A DNA stretch of 64,000 nt from Cristatella mucedo. Taxonomy: Eukaryota > Bryozoa > Phylactolaemata > Cristatellidae. Made by a program: the position numbers and the translations under genes. Shown piece after piece: positions 1 to 56,865 of the stretch (the first letter of the stretch is position 1; each line of letters begins with the position of its first letter). The DNA lies in the NCBI GenBank assembly GCA_009760855.2, contig WPIO01000058.1, positions 466,001 through 530,000 of the forward strand, given 5' to 3'. The notes beneath the pieces were generated by a model. The model was not told the DNA's origin. It searched no databases and saw only the letters and a program-made list of their open reading frames with translations.

Positions 1-590
1 TTGAAGGACTAGGGGACGACCCCCTTTCCCAGAGAAGCTCTACAAATCTTGGTTATGGCAGGGCTAAGTTGGACTGCTAGTGAAGACCACAGAGATGAAG
101 GTATAGGGTCTTCAGGAGACGAGCTCTTTTTGCTAGACCTTATTATGGTAGCCACATCGCATGCAAAAACCTCGGAGAACCTTGTAAGGAAGGTCACAGG
201 TTGTGGACCCACGATTGCTTTAGTCGGAGGGGGCTTAATAGAGGCACGAATGTGATGGCACACTAGGTTAGGCGGTTGCTTTCACGACCTCAGTCCCGAG
301 GTCATGGGTTTGATTCCTGCGGTGGGCGATTCTTTATCGCCACTGCGAGTGGTGGTAATAGCCTTAAAGGCTCTTCTGTCGCTATACAAAAAGAGGCTGT
401 TTAATCAGCTAGGATTTTTTTAATGGGCACAACTCTTTTAGCAAAGAATGCTGAAAATCTTTCGGCTGAGCCCTTGATATCTTGGGAGTCAGACCTCTCA
501 GCATTGGCCCGTAAATGGTTTACTGTTTTATAAATCTGTTTAGGGTCCAACTGGTAGGAATTCAGCTTTCGGATGAAACAAGACTAATGA
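1..590 (-). mobile_element. L-A LINE fragment (endonuclease/RT linker), split by a SINE
   Basis: Read on the minus strand, 1-250 encodes the L2-like LINE segment between endonuclease and reverse transcriptase (for example KSSSPEDPIPSSLWSSL). The same text occurs at about 17520-17760 (+) and 42060-42290 (-). Homology resumes after a SINE at about 422 and runs to about 590. It is a decayed fragment cut by the left window edge and cannot be autonomous. Confidence 0.85.
255..421 (+). mobile_element. SINE-B copy 1 (tRNA-derived)
   Basis: It begins with a tRNA-like head (GGCACACTAGGTTAGG), carries a B-box-like GGGTTTGATTCCTG near 305, and ends in the family tail CTGTTTAATCAGCTAGGA plus a T run. 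It is strongly similar to 32205-32380. It lies inside the L-A fragment, whose sequence continues on both sides. Confidence 0.75.
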
Positions 591-1104
591 AGCTGATCAA
601 AGAGAAACTAATTCTGATAGAGCACTTGCAGCTCTTCCCTAACAAAACTTCTCTTAATATCATTTAGAAAAACACAACTGGCTGGTCTTTCATTACAAGA
701 GTCCTTGCTATAATATGATTAGTTAGCTCCATATTGAATCAGTGGCTCTTCTTCTTTTTTCATCTCCTTTTTCACCCGGTTCTAGCAAGCATCCAACAGT
801 AGTATTAAGTACTAATTGCTTTTCATATTTTCCTACTTTTTTGTGATGTTTTGGTTTCTTAATTTATTTTCTTTTTTTTTTATAGCTTCAGCTGGTTCTT
901 CTCCTATTGCTCTGTAACACTTTATTGTGTACACTATTATTGTAACACTATTATTCAAGTTATCTAATATTTTCGCAAGTTTTCTATCCATTCTCTGTTT
1001 CTAATGTTACCTCATCTACTTGGACTCTCTAATTACTTCTCATATTGCGCAATAAAAGCTCTTTCTGCTATAATTCTATTCATTTTCTCAACTAGTGCAA
1101 CATT
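591..1104. other. AT-rich stretch with no recognised gene
   Basis: The sequence is T-rich and low in complexity, with no convincing ORF or repeat family. Similarity to L-A is lost at about 590. Confidence 0.5.
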
Positions 1105-1830
1105 CTTTTAAATAATAATAAGAATAATTATGCACTTGATAAAGCACCCTCAGATAACTAAATCTCTTTCTAGGCACCTTACATTTTCTGCACAGGGAAA
1201 CGCAATTTAATGGTGAGTTATACCATGCTTGAGTAGATCTGAGAGAAAGTAGGAGAGTAGATCTGAGAGAAAGGCTGGAGCCAAAGAATGAAGTGACCTA
1301 AAAGTGAGCGACATAACCTTGAAGTCGATCCTTTGCTTGACTGTTAGCCAGTGCAGGTCGGCGAGAAGTGTTGTGATGTGGCAACTGCCACGCTCACGAC
1401 AGACAAGCCTAGCTGCAGAGTTTTGCACCAGCTGTAAGCGCCTGATTGCACATGCCGGTAGGCCAGCAAGCAGTGAGTTACAGAAGTCAAGACGAGATGT
1501 CGCAATTGCATGGACCAACTTAGACGCGGTATGCTTATCTAAACAAGCCCGAATTTGAGCAATGTTATGTAGCTGAAAGTAGGCAGACTTGACTGTGGAG
1601 CTGATGTGGTCTTCTAACAAGAGGTCATTTTGGAGCACGGCACCTAGATTTTGAGCTAATTCAACAGGAGATATGCTGACAGAGCCATTTTGAGCGTCAA
1701 AGCTACTGTTTCTAAAATGCCTAGCTTCATCACAAAATTTTTTACTGACACCGTGTTCATCGAAACCAATATTTATAAGACGCCTTGCCTCTGCTGGGAA
1801 AGAATTTCTTACCCTATTGTGAAAAGACAT
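1105..1830 (-). mobile_element. L-B LINE 3' end with a 207-codon ORF
   Basis: The minus-strand ORF 1830-1207 carries the L-B C-terminal block ([40 protein letters not shown]). The family 3' tail, with CTTTCTAGGCACC and (TAA)n, follows down to 1105. Normally the ORF continues through an FGDRAFSSYA-type block, but that part is deleted here. The first ~45 residues match no other L-B copy in the window. I treat it as a relic and not as a host gene. Confidence 0.8.
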
Positions 1831-2137
1831 TTATTTACTATATAAGGTAGTACAATTTTGTTTAATATAATTGTCTCTCTGACGCTTTAGTTTACATAGG
1901 TCTCAAACAGATTTTCAAAAACATTTAAATATAATATAAAGAGAAACCAAAAGGGCTGCTGATGTGCTTTTAACGCTATGAATTTTAAATTCTCGAGCAA
2001 AATGATCCATTAATGTTTATTTTTGCATTTTACGCTATGCATTTTAAAAATCTCGAGCAGACCTGCGAGAGAATGAAAAATGTGTGACGTAAAAGGTAAA
2101 AATAAAAATCAGGTCGAGACAGAGTTACAAGTAACAA

Positions 2138-2335
2138 AGTTACAACGTTACGACGAATAAACATCCCATTTTTAAGAATTTGCTCTAACCGCCTCAATAT
2201 ACTCCTGCCTACGAATGTAAGCCATTTTTTGTTTTGGCCGTGGGGTGTATTTGACGAGCCCCAGGGTTTTGATTGGTAGGCTGGACCAGCATGAAGCCTA
2301 AAAGTTGAGACAGAGTCTACATCTGGTTGCTAATC
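2138..2335. repeat. Dispersed ~195-bp repeat, copy 1
   Basis: It shares an ordered series of blocks with 6898-7095 in the same orientation, such as CCTACGAATGT, GGGTTTT and TGGTAGGCTGGACCA. No protein or tRNA-like feature is visible. It abuts the ~175-bp tandem array on its right. Confidence 0.7.
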
Positions 2336-3640
2336 GAACTGCGATACAGCTGCCGTTTCCAATATAAGCGCTGCACAACTGCGCTCTTGATTAAAAATTA
2401 TAGAAAATTGTTTTCACGGTTTACCCACAAAACTTAGTGCAAGTGTGGACGCGAACTCTCACGAAATGATCTCCAATTTCCCGGACTGACTTGCAATATT
2501 GAGCTGCTATATTGCTGCAGTTTCCACAATAGGCATTATGAAATTGTGGTTTTAATTCCATATTGTTGACGAAAGTCTGCTGTCGGGCTTAATAACCAAA
2601 TTTAATGGCATATCGCATGGGAATTCTCGTTATATGACCTAGTATAGCTCTGGCAGACCAACCTCTTTTCATAATTGAACTGCGATACAGCTGCCATTTC
2701 TACGATAGGCTTCGCCCAACCGAGGTTTCGAATTCATGTCATAGTAAACAAGACTTCGAGTCTACTCAGAAAGTTTAGTGTTTCTTGCGCATGCGCGTTC
2801 TCATACAGTGGCCTCCAATGGCTCGGTCCACTCAGTGTACAATTGCGAACAGCGATATAGCTGCCGTTGACATAAAAAGCGTCACGCACCTGCGGCTTTG
2901 ATTCTACGCATCCTACAAACCTCAAATCCTGTGGAGACCGTGCATTTAGTTTGTATGCTCCCAAAGCCTAGAACTCACTCCCGACTTCCGTCACGACATC
3001 CCCGACTTGACAACATTTAAAAAGAAATTAAAAACACACATATTTATGAAAGCATTTATTGGGTTCCTGTGATTCGTCCTTCATATGCTTATGCGTGCTG
3101 ACACTGTGCATGCTGCCACTAACCACACTTGCTGCTGACCCTGTGCATGTCATCGGAGGACATGCAAGTAGTCACGTCATGGCCTCCGATGGCCCCGCCA
3201 GCTAGCCTCTTTACATAATTGAACGGCGATATAGCTTCAATTTCTAAAATTAGCGCTACGTAACTACGATTTTGATTACAGATTATCGAAGACAGTGTTC
3301 TGAGTTCGCTAACAAAATTTTATAGCTCAGCACATAGGCGTTTTAATTCTATGGCCTTCAATCGGCTGAGCCAGCCAACCTTGCTACGTTTTCAAACTGC
3401 GGTACAGCTGCTATTCCCACAATCAGCTTTGAGAAACTTCGGTTTTAATTCCATATTATAGAAAACTATGTTCCAAGTTCACGGACTAAGTTTCAAAGCA
3501 CAGCGCTTGACCGATCTTGTGCTAAGGCCTCCGGTGGTCCCAGCCAGCCAGCATACCTACTCATTCGAACTAAGATGCAGCTGCCGTTTTGCTACACTCA
3601 AAGCCAAGAGCAAGCCACGTGGAAAACCCCGGACACGACC
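2336..3640. repeat. Diverged ~175-bp tandem repeat array
   Basis: A motif resembling GAACTGCGATACAGCTGCC recurs near 2336, 2495, 2671, 2845, 3220, 3395 and 3566, mostly 160-176 bp apart. Within each unit it is followed by an (A/T)TTCCAC(A)AT-like block and a TTTTAATTCCATATT-like block. Several units are preceded by a TGGCCTCCGATGG-like block. The one double-length gap (2845 to 3220) is explained by a LINE fragment inserted in that unit. Units are heavily diverged. Confidence 0.7.
2910..3155 (+). mobile_element. L-B LINE internal fragment inside the tandem array
   Basis: It encodes the very end of the L-B ORF region (GGAGACCGTGCATTTAG, then AAAAAGAAATTAAAAAC) and the start of the 3' UTR (TGCTTATGCGTGCTGACAC). 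Both ends are truncated. It accounts for the one irregular spacing in the surrounding ~175-bp array. Confidence 0.75.
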
Positions 3641-4916
3641 TTGGCAGCAGGTAAGCATGCGGTGGAATCCACCTTGGCAGTCGAGGTGCACCGATGTGAG
3701 GCACTTGCTAAACTGGCTCTGGGAAGCTCACATGCGCGAGAGGTACGAAACAAATACACAACCGCAGATAAAGTTGTTCGATAAAGTTGTATCTTTAAGG
3801 ACAAACGAATTGAGAGCTTATGCCCCGCGATCCTATGAGATGCTGCCCATGCCGCTCGCACGATCATAGTGCGCTTGGCGTACCTCAAAGATCTACTTGG
3901 TCCACTTTTTTTAAGTATTTATTCTCTCCCTCAAGCTGATGTAATTTCCAATCATAATCTACGCTCTCAGAAAGTGCAAGCGAGTGGGTGCATTGACGTC
4001 CGTAAGCCTAAGCTGTAAGGCCCCTTCATCGTACGACTCGAGACAGGGCAGCCGAACAGAGATTTAGTATTGCATAGTAAACGTGGTTTAGGTCTAATCC
4101 GCCATGCGAGAGCCCAGGCGACCCAGCTCCGGCAGGGAACAAATCGGAGCAGGGCCGTTAGCCGGGTAGTCAGATACTGGTCAAAGCTCAAGACTTTTTG
4201 TCAGAGGTACTGGTATCCATATGTTTTCTTTTTTCCTTATAACTTGGTACATTTAGAATGCATGTAAGCTCCCATGAATGCGGTGCGTTAGGGTTAAGAC
4301 ATGCGAACCTAGCTGACCAATGCTAAGGTCTTATTAATGTGCGAGACAGCATGATACCACAGCCAAACACGTTTGCCAAGTCACGCTTTGCTAGAAATCG
4401 CCAAAAGTTTCGTTTAAATTTAAGTAATTGCTTTCCCATTAGATCTGCAGTAGTTTGTGTTCAAGGTTCGCAACTACAATGACATTTTAACTCCAACTAG
4501 GTCCGCTGCATCGTGACAACCTACTAACCTGCGGAAGTGGCCGAAGGAGAATAGCGGAGCTAATCTTAGACTTACTGGTTCTCGCGGATTACTATCAGTC
4601 ATCGTGGCGATTAGTTGCTGCATAGCTTTATGCGATTGTCAATAAACTGCCTGTCGTGTTTCTATTTGATTTTATAATGTGCGACTGCTCACACAAATAC
4701 TCATGCGCAAAGATGGTGACGAGGACGGGATTAGGAAAGCAAGGTGCATGGAATACGGCAGGATCAGAAGCAAGAACTCCGCCAGAGTCATGGAAGCTGA
4801 CGTACTCATACTACGTTACAATTGCTGAAAGGATGTGCCATGAGAGAAATATCTCTGAGGAGTCCGGACGAAAGGCTAGGATCATTAGCATCCTTGCAGG
4901 TAAGCACACACCCTTC
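3641..4916. other. Unassigned sequence
   Basis: Several short ORFs occur, but none shows a recognisable domain, consistent splice context or repeat similarity. A GT-donor-like GCAG|GTAAGC near 4898 ends an 80-codon open stretch (4656 onward), but I found no partner exon. Confidence 0.4.
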
Positions 4917-5870
4917 TAAAGATGACCCTCAAAATTGGCACTGCCAGCATATCTCCTGTTGAATCAGCTCAAAATCTAGGTGTCATGTTCCAAAGTGACC
5001 TCTCGTTAGACGACCATATCAGCTCCACAATCAAGTCTGTCGACTTTCAGCTACATAACATTGCTAAAATTCGGGCTTGTTTAGATGAGCATACCACGTC
5101 TAAGTTGGTCCATGCATTTGTGACATCCCGTCTCGACTTCTGTAACTCACAGCTTGCTGGCCTACCGGCATGTGCAATCGGGTGCGTACAGCTGGTGCAA
5201 AACTCTGCAGCTAGGCTTGTCTGTCGTGAGGGTCGCAGTTGCCACATCACACCACTTCTCACCAACCTGCACTGGCTCCCAGTCAAGCAAGGCATCGACT
5301 TCAAGGTTTTGTCGCTCACTTTTAGGTCTCTTCATTCTTTGGCTACAGCCTATCTCTCAGATCTACTCCCCCACCAGGCCAAGCATTATACCACCCGCTT
5401 TTCGGAATCCAACAGTTTACCAATGCCTCGTACAAACCTCAAATCCTTTGGAGACCGTGCATTTAGTTCGTATGCTTCCAAAGCCTGGAACTCACTCTCG
5501 ACTTGCATCACGACATCCCCTGACTTGACCACATTTAAAAAGAAATTAAAAATGCAGCTATTTAGGACAGAATTTTGAGGATCCCTGCGATTCTTCCTTT
5601 ATGTGCTTATGCGTGCTGACACTGTGCATGCTGCCACAAACCACACTAGCATGCTGACCCTGTGCATGTCACCCCTAACCATGTTATTCATGTTGTTTAT
5701 CAAGCATGATATTACTCATGTTGTTTATCAAGCATAATATTACTCACCATTCAATCGCATTTCCCTTTGCAGCAAATGTAAAGCGCCTAGAAAGAGATCG
5801 AGTTCTCTGAGGGTGATTTATCAAGTGCATTATAATAATAATAATAATAATAATTATTATTATTAAAGAT
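4917..5870 (+). mobile_element. L-B LINE, 5'-truncated, with intact C-terminal ORF
   Basis: This is the best preserved L-B 3' end. An uninterrupted frame from 4922 to the stop at 5578 covers the LINE C-terminal region (FCNSQLAGLPACAI, LHWLPVKQGIDFKV, FGDRAFSSYASKAWNSL). The 3' UTR, the AAGCGCC hairpin region and an (ATA/TTA)n tail follow. The 7-mer TAAAGAT stands at both ends (4917-4923 and 5864-5870) and is a candidate target-site duplication. Truncation removes endonuclease and most of the RT. Confidence 0.88.
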
Positions 5871-6239
5871 AGAAGTAGCTCAGCGATAGCCGCAGGATCT
5901 TCAGCTATATGACATCGTTGCACTTGTCAGGAGGAGTCTTCGTGCGTCTTTTGCCTCTGTGCCTGATTTGTGCGATGCATGCGGTGGAGATTCCTTCTCA
6001 GGCCGCAACTGTACAGCTAGCTTTGACACTAAAGCTTCCGAGGACGCGAGCATTCTTTGCTGTCTGACGTGTCTGGGCCACAAGTGCCTGTGACGACGGA
6101 GCACGAGGAGCAGTCTGTGGCGGCCTGCGCGATAGCTGCCTGCAGCAGCGGCAGGCTGCATGGTGGAAGAGGTTTGCGAGAGGTCCGGCGGTAGCCACGA
6201 AGGCGCCGGTTCTCGAGTGAAGAGGATTCAGCCAACACA
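5871..6239. other. Unassigned GC-balanced sequence
   Basis: Overlapping minus-strand ORFs of 70-95 codons are open in different frames without domain similarity. I see no repeat family here. Confidence 0.35.
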
Positions 6240-6400
6240 ACCGAGGTGGGATCGTGGGTGCGAATACTAGTCCTACAGTGGGCAATTCCTTGCTACCGAC
6301 TGAAAGCGCCGGTGATATCCGTCAAGGTTGTTCTGCCGCAATATGAACGTGAGACTGATAAATCAGCCACTGCTTCATTTTTCTTTTGTTTTCTAACGGG
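6240..6400 (+). mobile_element. SINE-B copy 2 (diverged)
   Basis: It matches SINE-B in order: a B-box-like GTGGGTGCGAATACTAGTCC near 6253, then AGTGGGCAATTCCTTGCTACC, and a tail resembling ACTGATAAATCAGCCACTGC. It is more diverged than the copies at 255 and 32205. Confidence 0.5.
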
Positions 6401-6897
6401 TTCTAGTTGACGCACCGATACGCGTAGGTATGCAGAAATTAGTAGATCGTGGGACGATCGTGAGCACCTATAATTTAACATAACAAGTACAAGTCGTTTA
6501 ACATAGCTGTCTAAGTCTGCGTTTACTCGGCAGACTTTCCTCTCGACCGACGCTGACTTCCCTCCAATTTACGATGTTTATATGACAAATTTAGTCCCGC
6601 TCATGACAGATTTTATTGCCGACTTAGTCCTGCCCGCAGCCCGTGCTTTAATCCGGGAGGCTGGTATGAAAGAGGGTTTCCGCGGAATGTCGCCGAGTCA
6701 ACGCCGGCAGAAGTGAGTTCACCACTGCAATCGCCATTGTAGAGTAGTATGAGAAGAGTATAAATAAAAGTTGGATAAGAATTTTAAAAACTTTTCGAGA
6801 AAAGCAGCAGTAGCAATTAATGTTCGCCGTTACGGGTCTGTTGGTGGATTCGATAAACAGACGAATGGGGTATTCTACGTAGAAAAGGCCGAAGCAT
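6401..6897. other. Unassigned sequence
   Basis: No ORF, RNA or repeat could be supported here. Confidence 0.35.
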
Positions 6898-7095
6898 TCG
6901 TTACAACGAGTAAGCATCCCATATTAAGGACTTGCTCCAACCACCTCGATATACTCGAGCCTACGAATGTCAGCAATTTTTATTTTAGCCATGGGTTATA
7001 TGGGATGGATGTGCCCCCGGGTTTTAACTGGTAGGCTGGACCAACAAGGAGCTTACAACCCGAGACAGACTCCTTTTGGTGAATCTGCAGCCTTG
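6898..7095. repeat. Dispersed ~195-bp repeat, copy 2
   Basis: It is colinear with 2138-2335: AAGCATCCCAT, GACTTGCTCCAACC, CTCGATATACTC, GCCTACGAATGT, then TGGTAGGCTGGACCAACA and GAGACAGACTC. It lies about 650 bp upstream of the RING-gene start codon. Confidence 0.7.
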
Positions 7096-7741
7096 GCTCC
7101 TCCCCCCAAATTTTTTTGTGACATATGATGACGTATTAGCACAAATTTGTGGGAAATCTTTTCAAATCTGTGGGTAAGTTAGCCGTGTAAACGCAACTTA
7201 GTCGACAGCCACGGAAGGCTACAGCAACGCTGGGCCCCTAGTAGCGAACATCTCGCTCGAATCGCGCTCGAGCCCAATGTACAACTGGCCGAACATCACC
7301 AAGGATATCCTTTTTATACGGATTAAAACATAGATTATGTGTGAGACATTTGATTCCTAATCGTTATAATTCAGAAACCGCTCATAACCTCAAGCGCTCG
7401 CCGTATGACGGATTTAGCTTGCAACATTTAACTTGCAATCTCCTCAGCCGAAATGGCAAAACTTGTCTTAGCCTCAAGTGTTTTTGAAAATTTACTATTT
7501 TCCTTAGAATTTTCTGGCTGCCTGAACGTGCAGCTCGCATCTTGGTTTTGGTGCTGCAGTTCACCCTTTCTGAAGGGCGTGCCGGAATAAAAAACGTGAT
7601 GCGGAACCACAGCGTAACCATTTGCAATACTTTACTAGTCTGGGTGCCACTGGCTAGCAGCAGCGGCTGGCTGTACATTGCATCGGTGCGCGACCTGGGT
7701 CTTCTCTATAGCGCGCTGCTCATTATAAACAGGAAGAAGTA
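7096..7741 (+). promoter_or_regulatory. 5' flank / probable 5' UTR of the RING gene
   Basis: This is unique-looking sequence between the dispersed repeat and the inferred start codon. A TATA-like ATTATAAACA near 7722 is too close to the ATG (7742) to be its core promoter unless the 5' UTR is extremely short, so the true start site is not resolved. Confidence 0.3.
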
Positions 7742-32690
<24,949 letters not shown>

Positions 32691-33319
32691 CCGTGTGAGC
32701 TGCACACTGAGCTTGCCCTAAGTGCCCTCCCTCTACTGTTAGTTCGGCCTGGTGGCCCAGCCAGATGGAAAAATTAAAGAAGGCAGTATTTCTCAGCTTA
32801 CTTAAATTGCCAGCATAGCCTGTAGAACAGTCAGGCACAGCAGCTTCTTTGAATCTTGCTTCAGGCCGTGCTGCTACTGCACGAAAACGAAGAACTGCCT
32901 CCTACGTTATGCCTAGATGACTTCCAGAGGAGACCCTAGCAGCTGGCAGGTGGGCCAATCTGGATACGTGGCCTTGTTGCCCTTGGCTCGCCTATACTGC
33001 TGCCACACTGGCAGTGCTCGGCAGCCAGCTGCCAGCAAAATGCTATGATTGGTGTGGTGTGCCATTGTGCTATTCGTCTGTGCCCTCTTTCAAACTTTAT
33101 TTATTTATGACTTAGTTGCTATTAAAAGAAAAGATCCGAGAAGCTGTGTGCAAGCAGGCCCGGGGCTGCAGAGCCATTACTAGTTCTTACGATTAGCATG
33201 GTGCACACGTATTCTCGTGGAGCTGAGACTGCTCTAAGGGTAGCCATTTCATTTTCTCAAGGCTACGACTATTGCAGGCACTTCAAAAAACGTGGATTCA
33301 CCGCATCGTTTCAATCGTG

Positions 33320-33325
33320 AATAAA
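33320..33325 (+). terminator. Poly(A) signal of the RING gene
   Basis: A canonical AATAAA lies 630 bp after the TAG stop. It is the nearest canonical signal found downstream of exon 9. Confidence 0.6.
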
Positions 33326-33369
33326 CATTCCACGGCGCCAGCTGGCACTGCTTGCACCTTGCAAGTTCA

Positions 33370-33630
33370 TTAATAATAATAATGCACTTGATAAAGCGCC
33401 CTGGGAGAACTCAATTTCTTTCTAGGCGCTTTACATTTGCTGCAAAGGGAAACGCGATTGAATGGTGAGTAATATCATCATGCTTGATAAACAACATGAA
33501 TAGCACGGTTAGGCACAGAGTCAGGATGCAAGTGAGGTTAGTGGCAGCATGCAACAGTGTCAGCTCGCATAAGTACATTAATTACGAATCACAGGGATCC
33601 ACTAAATGCTGTCCTAAATATTAAGTAATT
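33370..33630 (-). mobile_element. L-B LINE 3' tail between the two genes
   Basis: It starts with (AATAAT)n, then CACTTGATAAAGCGCCCTGG, AATTTCTTTCTAGGCGCTTT, TTTGCTGCAAAGGGA and the 3' UTR complement, ending near ATGCTGTCCTAAATA. It fills almost the whole gap between the two convergent poly(A) signals. Confidence 0.88.
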
Positions 33631-33664
33631 CTAATTAAAAAGACAGCACGAACATTAGAAGACT

Positions 33665-33670
33665 TTTATT
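33665..33670 (-). terminator. Poly(A) signal of ALDH2
   Basis: TTTATT on the + strand is AATAAA on the coding strand, 156 bp past the ALDH2 stop codon. Confidence 0.65.
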
Positions 33671-33825
33671 GCACAAAGGCAACATATAAAGAAAGCCACT
33701 ATTCGGCTTGTGAAAGTCAGCATGCATGCATGTTCCAACGAGGTGGCATGATAGGTTGTGAAAGCTTGTTAGCAATGAGTCATGTATACAGTTAAACGTA
33801 GAGTCAGTAGAAAGCACTAGCATCG

Positions 33826-55378
<21,553 letters not shown>

Positions 55379-55590
55379 GGCAGGCGAACTAGCTCAACAG
55401 GCTGCGGAAGCAGCACCCTGGTAAGGCCCACGTGTGTCCTTCCGCGTGCCCCGCCTCTGCCTCGAACTTTTTGCTGAGTCAGTACTACCTACCTCCCCAC
55501 CTACTCAGGATGTCATCGAAGACAGTCAGTCGGCGATGTTCAGATAATCTCATCGCTCAGGTGTGAAAAATAAGCAGGTTGGAGAAGCTT
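55379..55590 (-). promoter_or_regulatory. CpG-rich 5' flank of ALDH2, probable promoter
   Basis: CpG density rises across exon 1 and this flank compared with the surrounding sequence. No TATA box is evident in a good position, so a CpG-type promoter is inferred only from position and composition. Confidence 0.4.
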
Positions 55591-55593
55591 TCT

Positions 55594-55640
55594 CACCGAT
55601 GGCTATATTACATTACATTACATTACATTACATTACATAT
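55594..55640. repeat. (ATTAC)n microsatellite
   Basis: About eight ATTAC units. The same pentamer ends L-A elements, and the preceding ACCGATGGCTAT resembles the last bases of L-A, so this may be all that remains of an L-A tail. Confidence 0.85.
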
Positions 55641-55974
55641 ATTGTAAGAGGGACAAAATTTAGAGCGACTTGCGGAGTGTCACAGCTGCGTAAATCGGGC
55701 ACGAAGCCAGGCCTAGGGGAGGCGTAGCTTATCAGCTGCTCTGATTGGCTGCCAGAAACCAGGTAAACAGGCCGAAGGCTAAAAAAGCGAACTGGCGACC
55801 GGCGAGCGATGGCGATGCCCCATGAGACCAGCGACGCCCCACTGAGACCAGCCGGGTGCACGCAGTGCGGCGAACCCAGCATGGCCGGGCCTTTGGTCTG
55901 CAGCGAGGCTTCTCCACTGCTCTGATCACCTGGCAGAAGCCAAGTAATTCAGCTAGTTCTGCCGACGTAAGTCG

Positions 55975-56180
55975 ACTCAAAGTTTTATCGCTAACTTTAA
56001 TGTCCCTTCGAACTCTTGCTCTGTCTTACCCATCCAAACAAACTACTTGCCAATCGTGCTTGGCGTCGTGCCATCAAATCTTTCGACTGAAGTTGTTCCT
56101 CCAATTAAGTTTCAATACTCCAATTAAGTTTCAATACTTTAGAGACCAAGCCTTTAGTTCGTATGCTCCCATAGCATGGT
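55975..56180 (+). mobile_element. L-B LINE fragment
   Basis: CTCAAAGTTTTATCGCTAAC, TTAGTTCGTATGCTCCCATA and the text between them follow the L-B C-terminal coding region. A 19-bp unit (CCAATTAAGTTTCAATACT) is tandemly duplicated near 56100-56137. Confidence 0.7.
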
Positions 56181-56634
56181 AAGGCTAACGTTCTGTAGCG
56201 CCTTGCTGGCCTCGGCTTGATTTTAGCTCGAGCAGGAGCTGTTCGGCGGCGGGCAAAAACTCCTTTGTCCTTGAGCAGTGAGCCAGAGAGGAGCGCCAGT
56301 GCGGTTAGAGAGCAAGAGCTTAAGAGCAAGCCAGGAAGCTCTGAGACCAGCGGTGGCGATTCGGCCTTTAGAATTGGTCAAATACCCGCGGGAGCTGCTG
56401 ATTGATGTTGGCTGGCCTGTCAACCTCTGTCCCATCACTCTGTCCGAAAAAATCGTATGGAGCCCATTCGCACATTCTAGCTGGACAGAGGTGCCATTCC
56501 AGTGGCCTAGTGACGGTATTAATTCCTTACCGTAATGGGCCATGATATCGCACCCAACACCACTAAGCTCTTGCCCCCATCGTCTCAGCAAAGTATTACA
56601 GTCTAGCGACGCTCGCTCTTGTTGGTCGTCTTTC
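56181..56634. other. Unassigned GC-balanced sequence
   Basis: Open frames on both strands reflect composition. No domain was seen. Confidence 0.35.
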
Positions 56635-56865
56635 GCTGGGCACCTCGCTTCGGCCTCGCCTCGCTTCGGCCTCGCCTCGCTTCGGCCTCGCCTCGCTTCG
56701 GCCTCGCCTCGCTTCGGCCTCGCCACGCCTCGTTTCGGCCTCGCCTCGCTTCGGCCTCGCCTCGCTTCGGCCTCGCCTCGCTTCGGCCTCGCCTCGCTTC
56801 GGCCTCGCCTCGCTTCGGCCTCGCCTCGCTTCGGCCTCGCCTCGCTTCGGCCTCGCTTCGACGCC
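56635..56865. repeat. 16-bp GC-rich minisatellite
   Basis: Units of CCTCGCCTCGCTTCGG are repeated about 14 times with one CCACGCCTCGTTTCGG variant. It shares the CCTCGCTTC core with the intronic array at 23.9-25.3 kb but has a different period. A 302-codon minus ORF across it (repeats of EARRGRSEARPKRG) is an artefact of the repeat. Confidence 0.93.

Noticed and set aside
4922-5578. 218-codon ORF considered as a host gene
   Set aside because: It is the C-terminal end of the L-B LINE ORF, repeated many times in the window.
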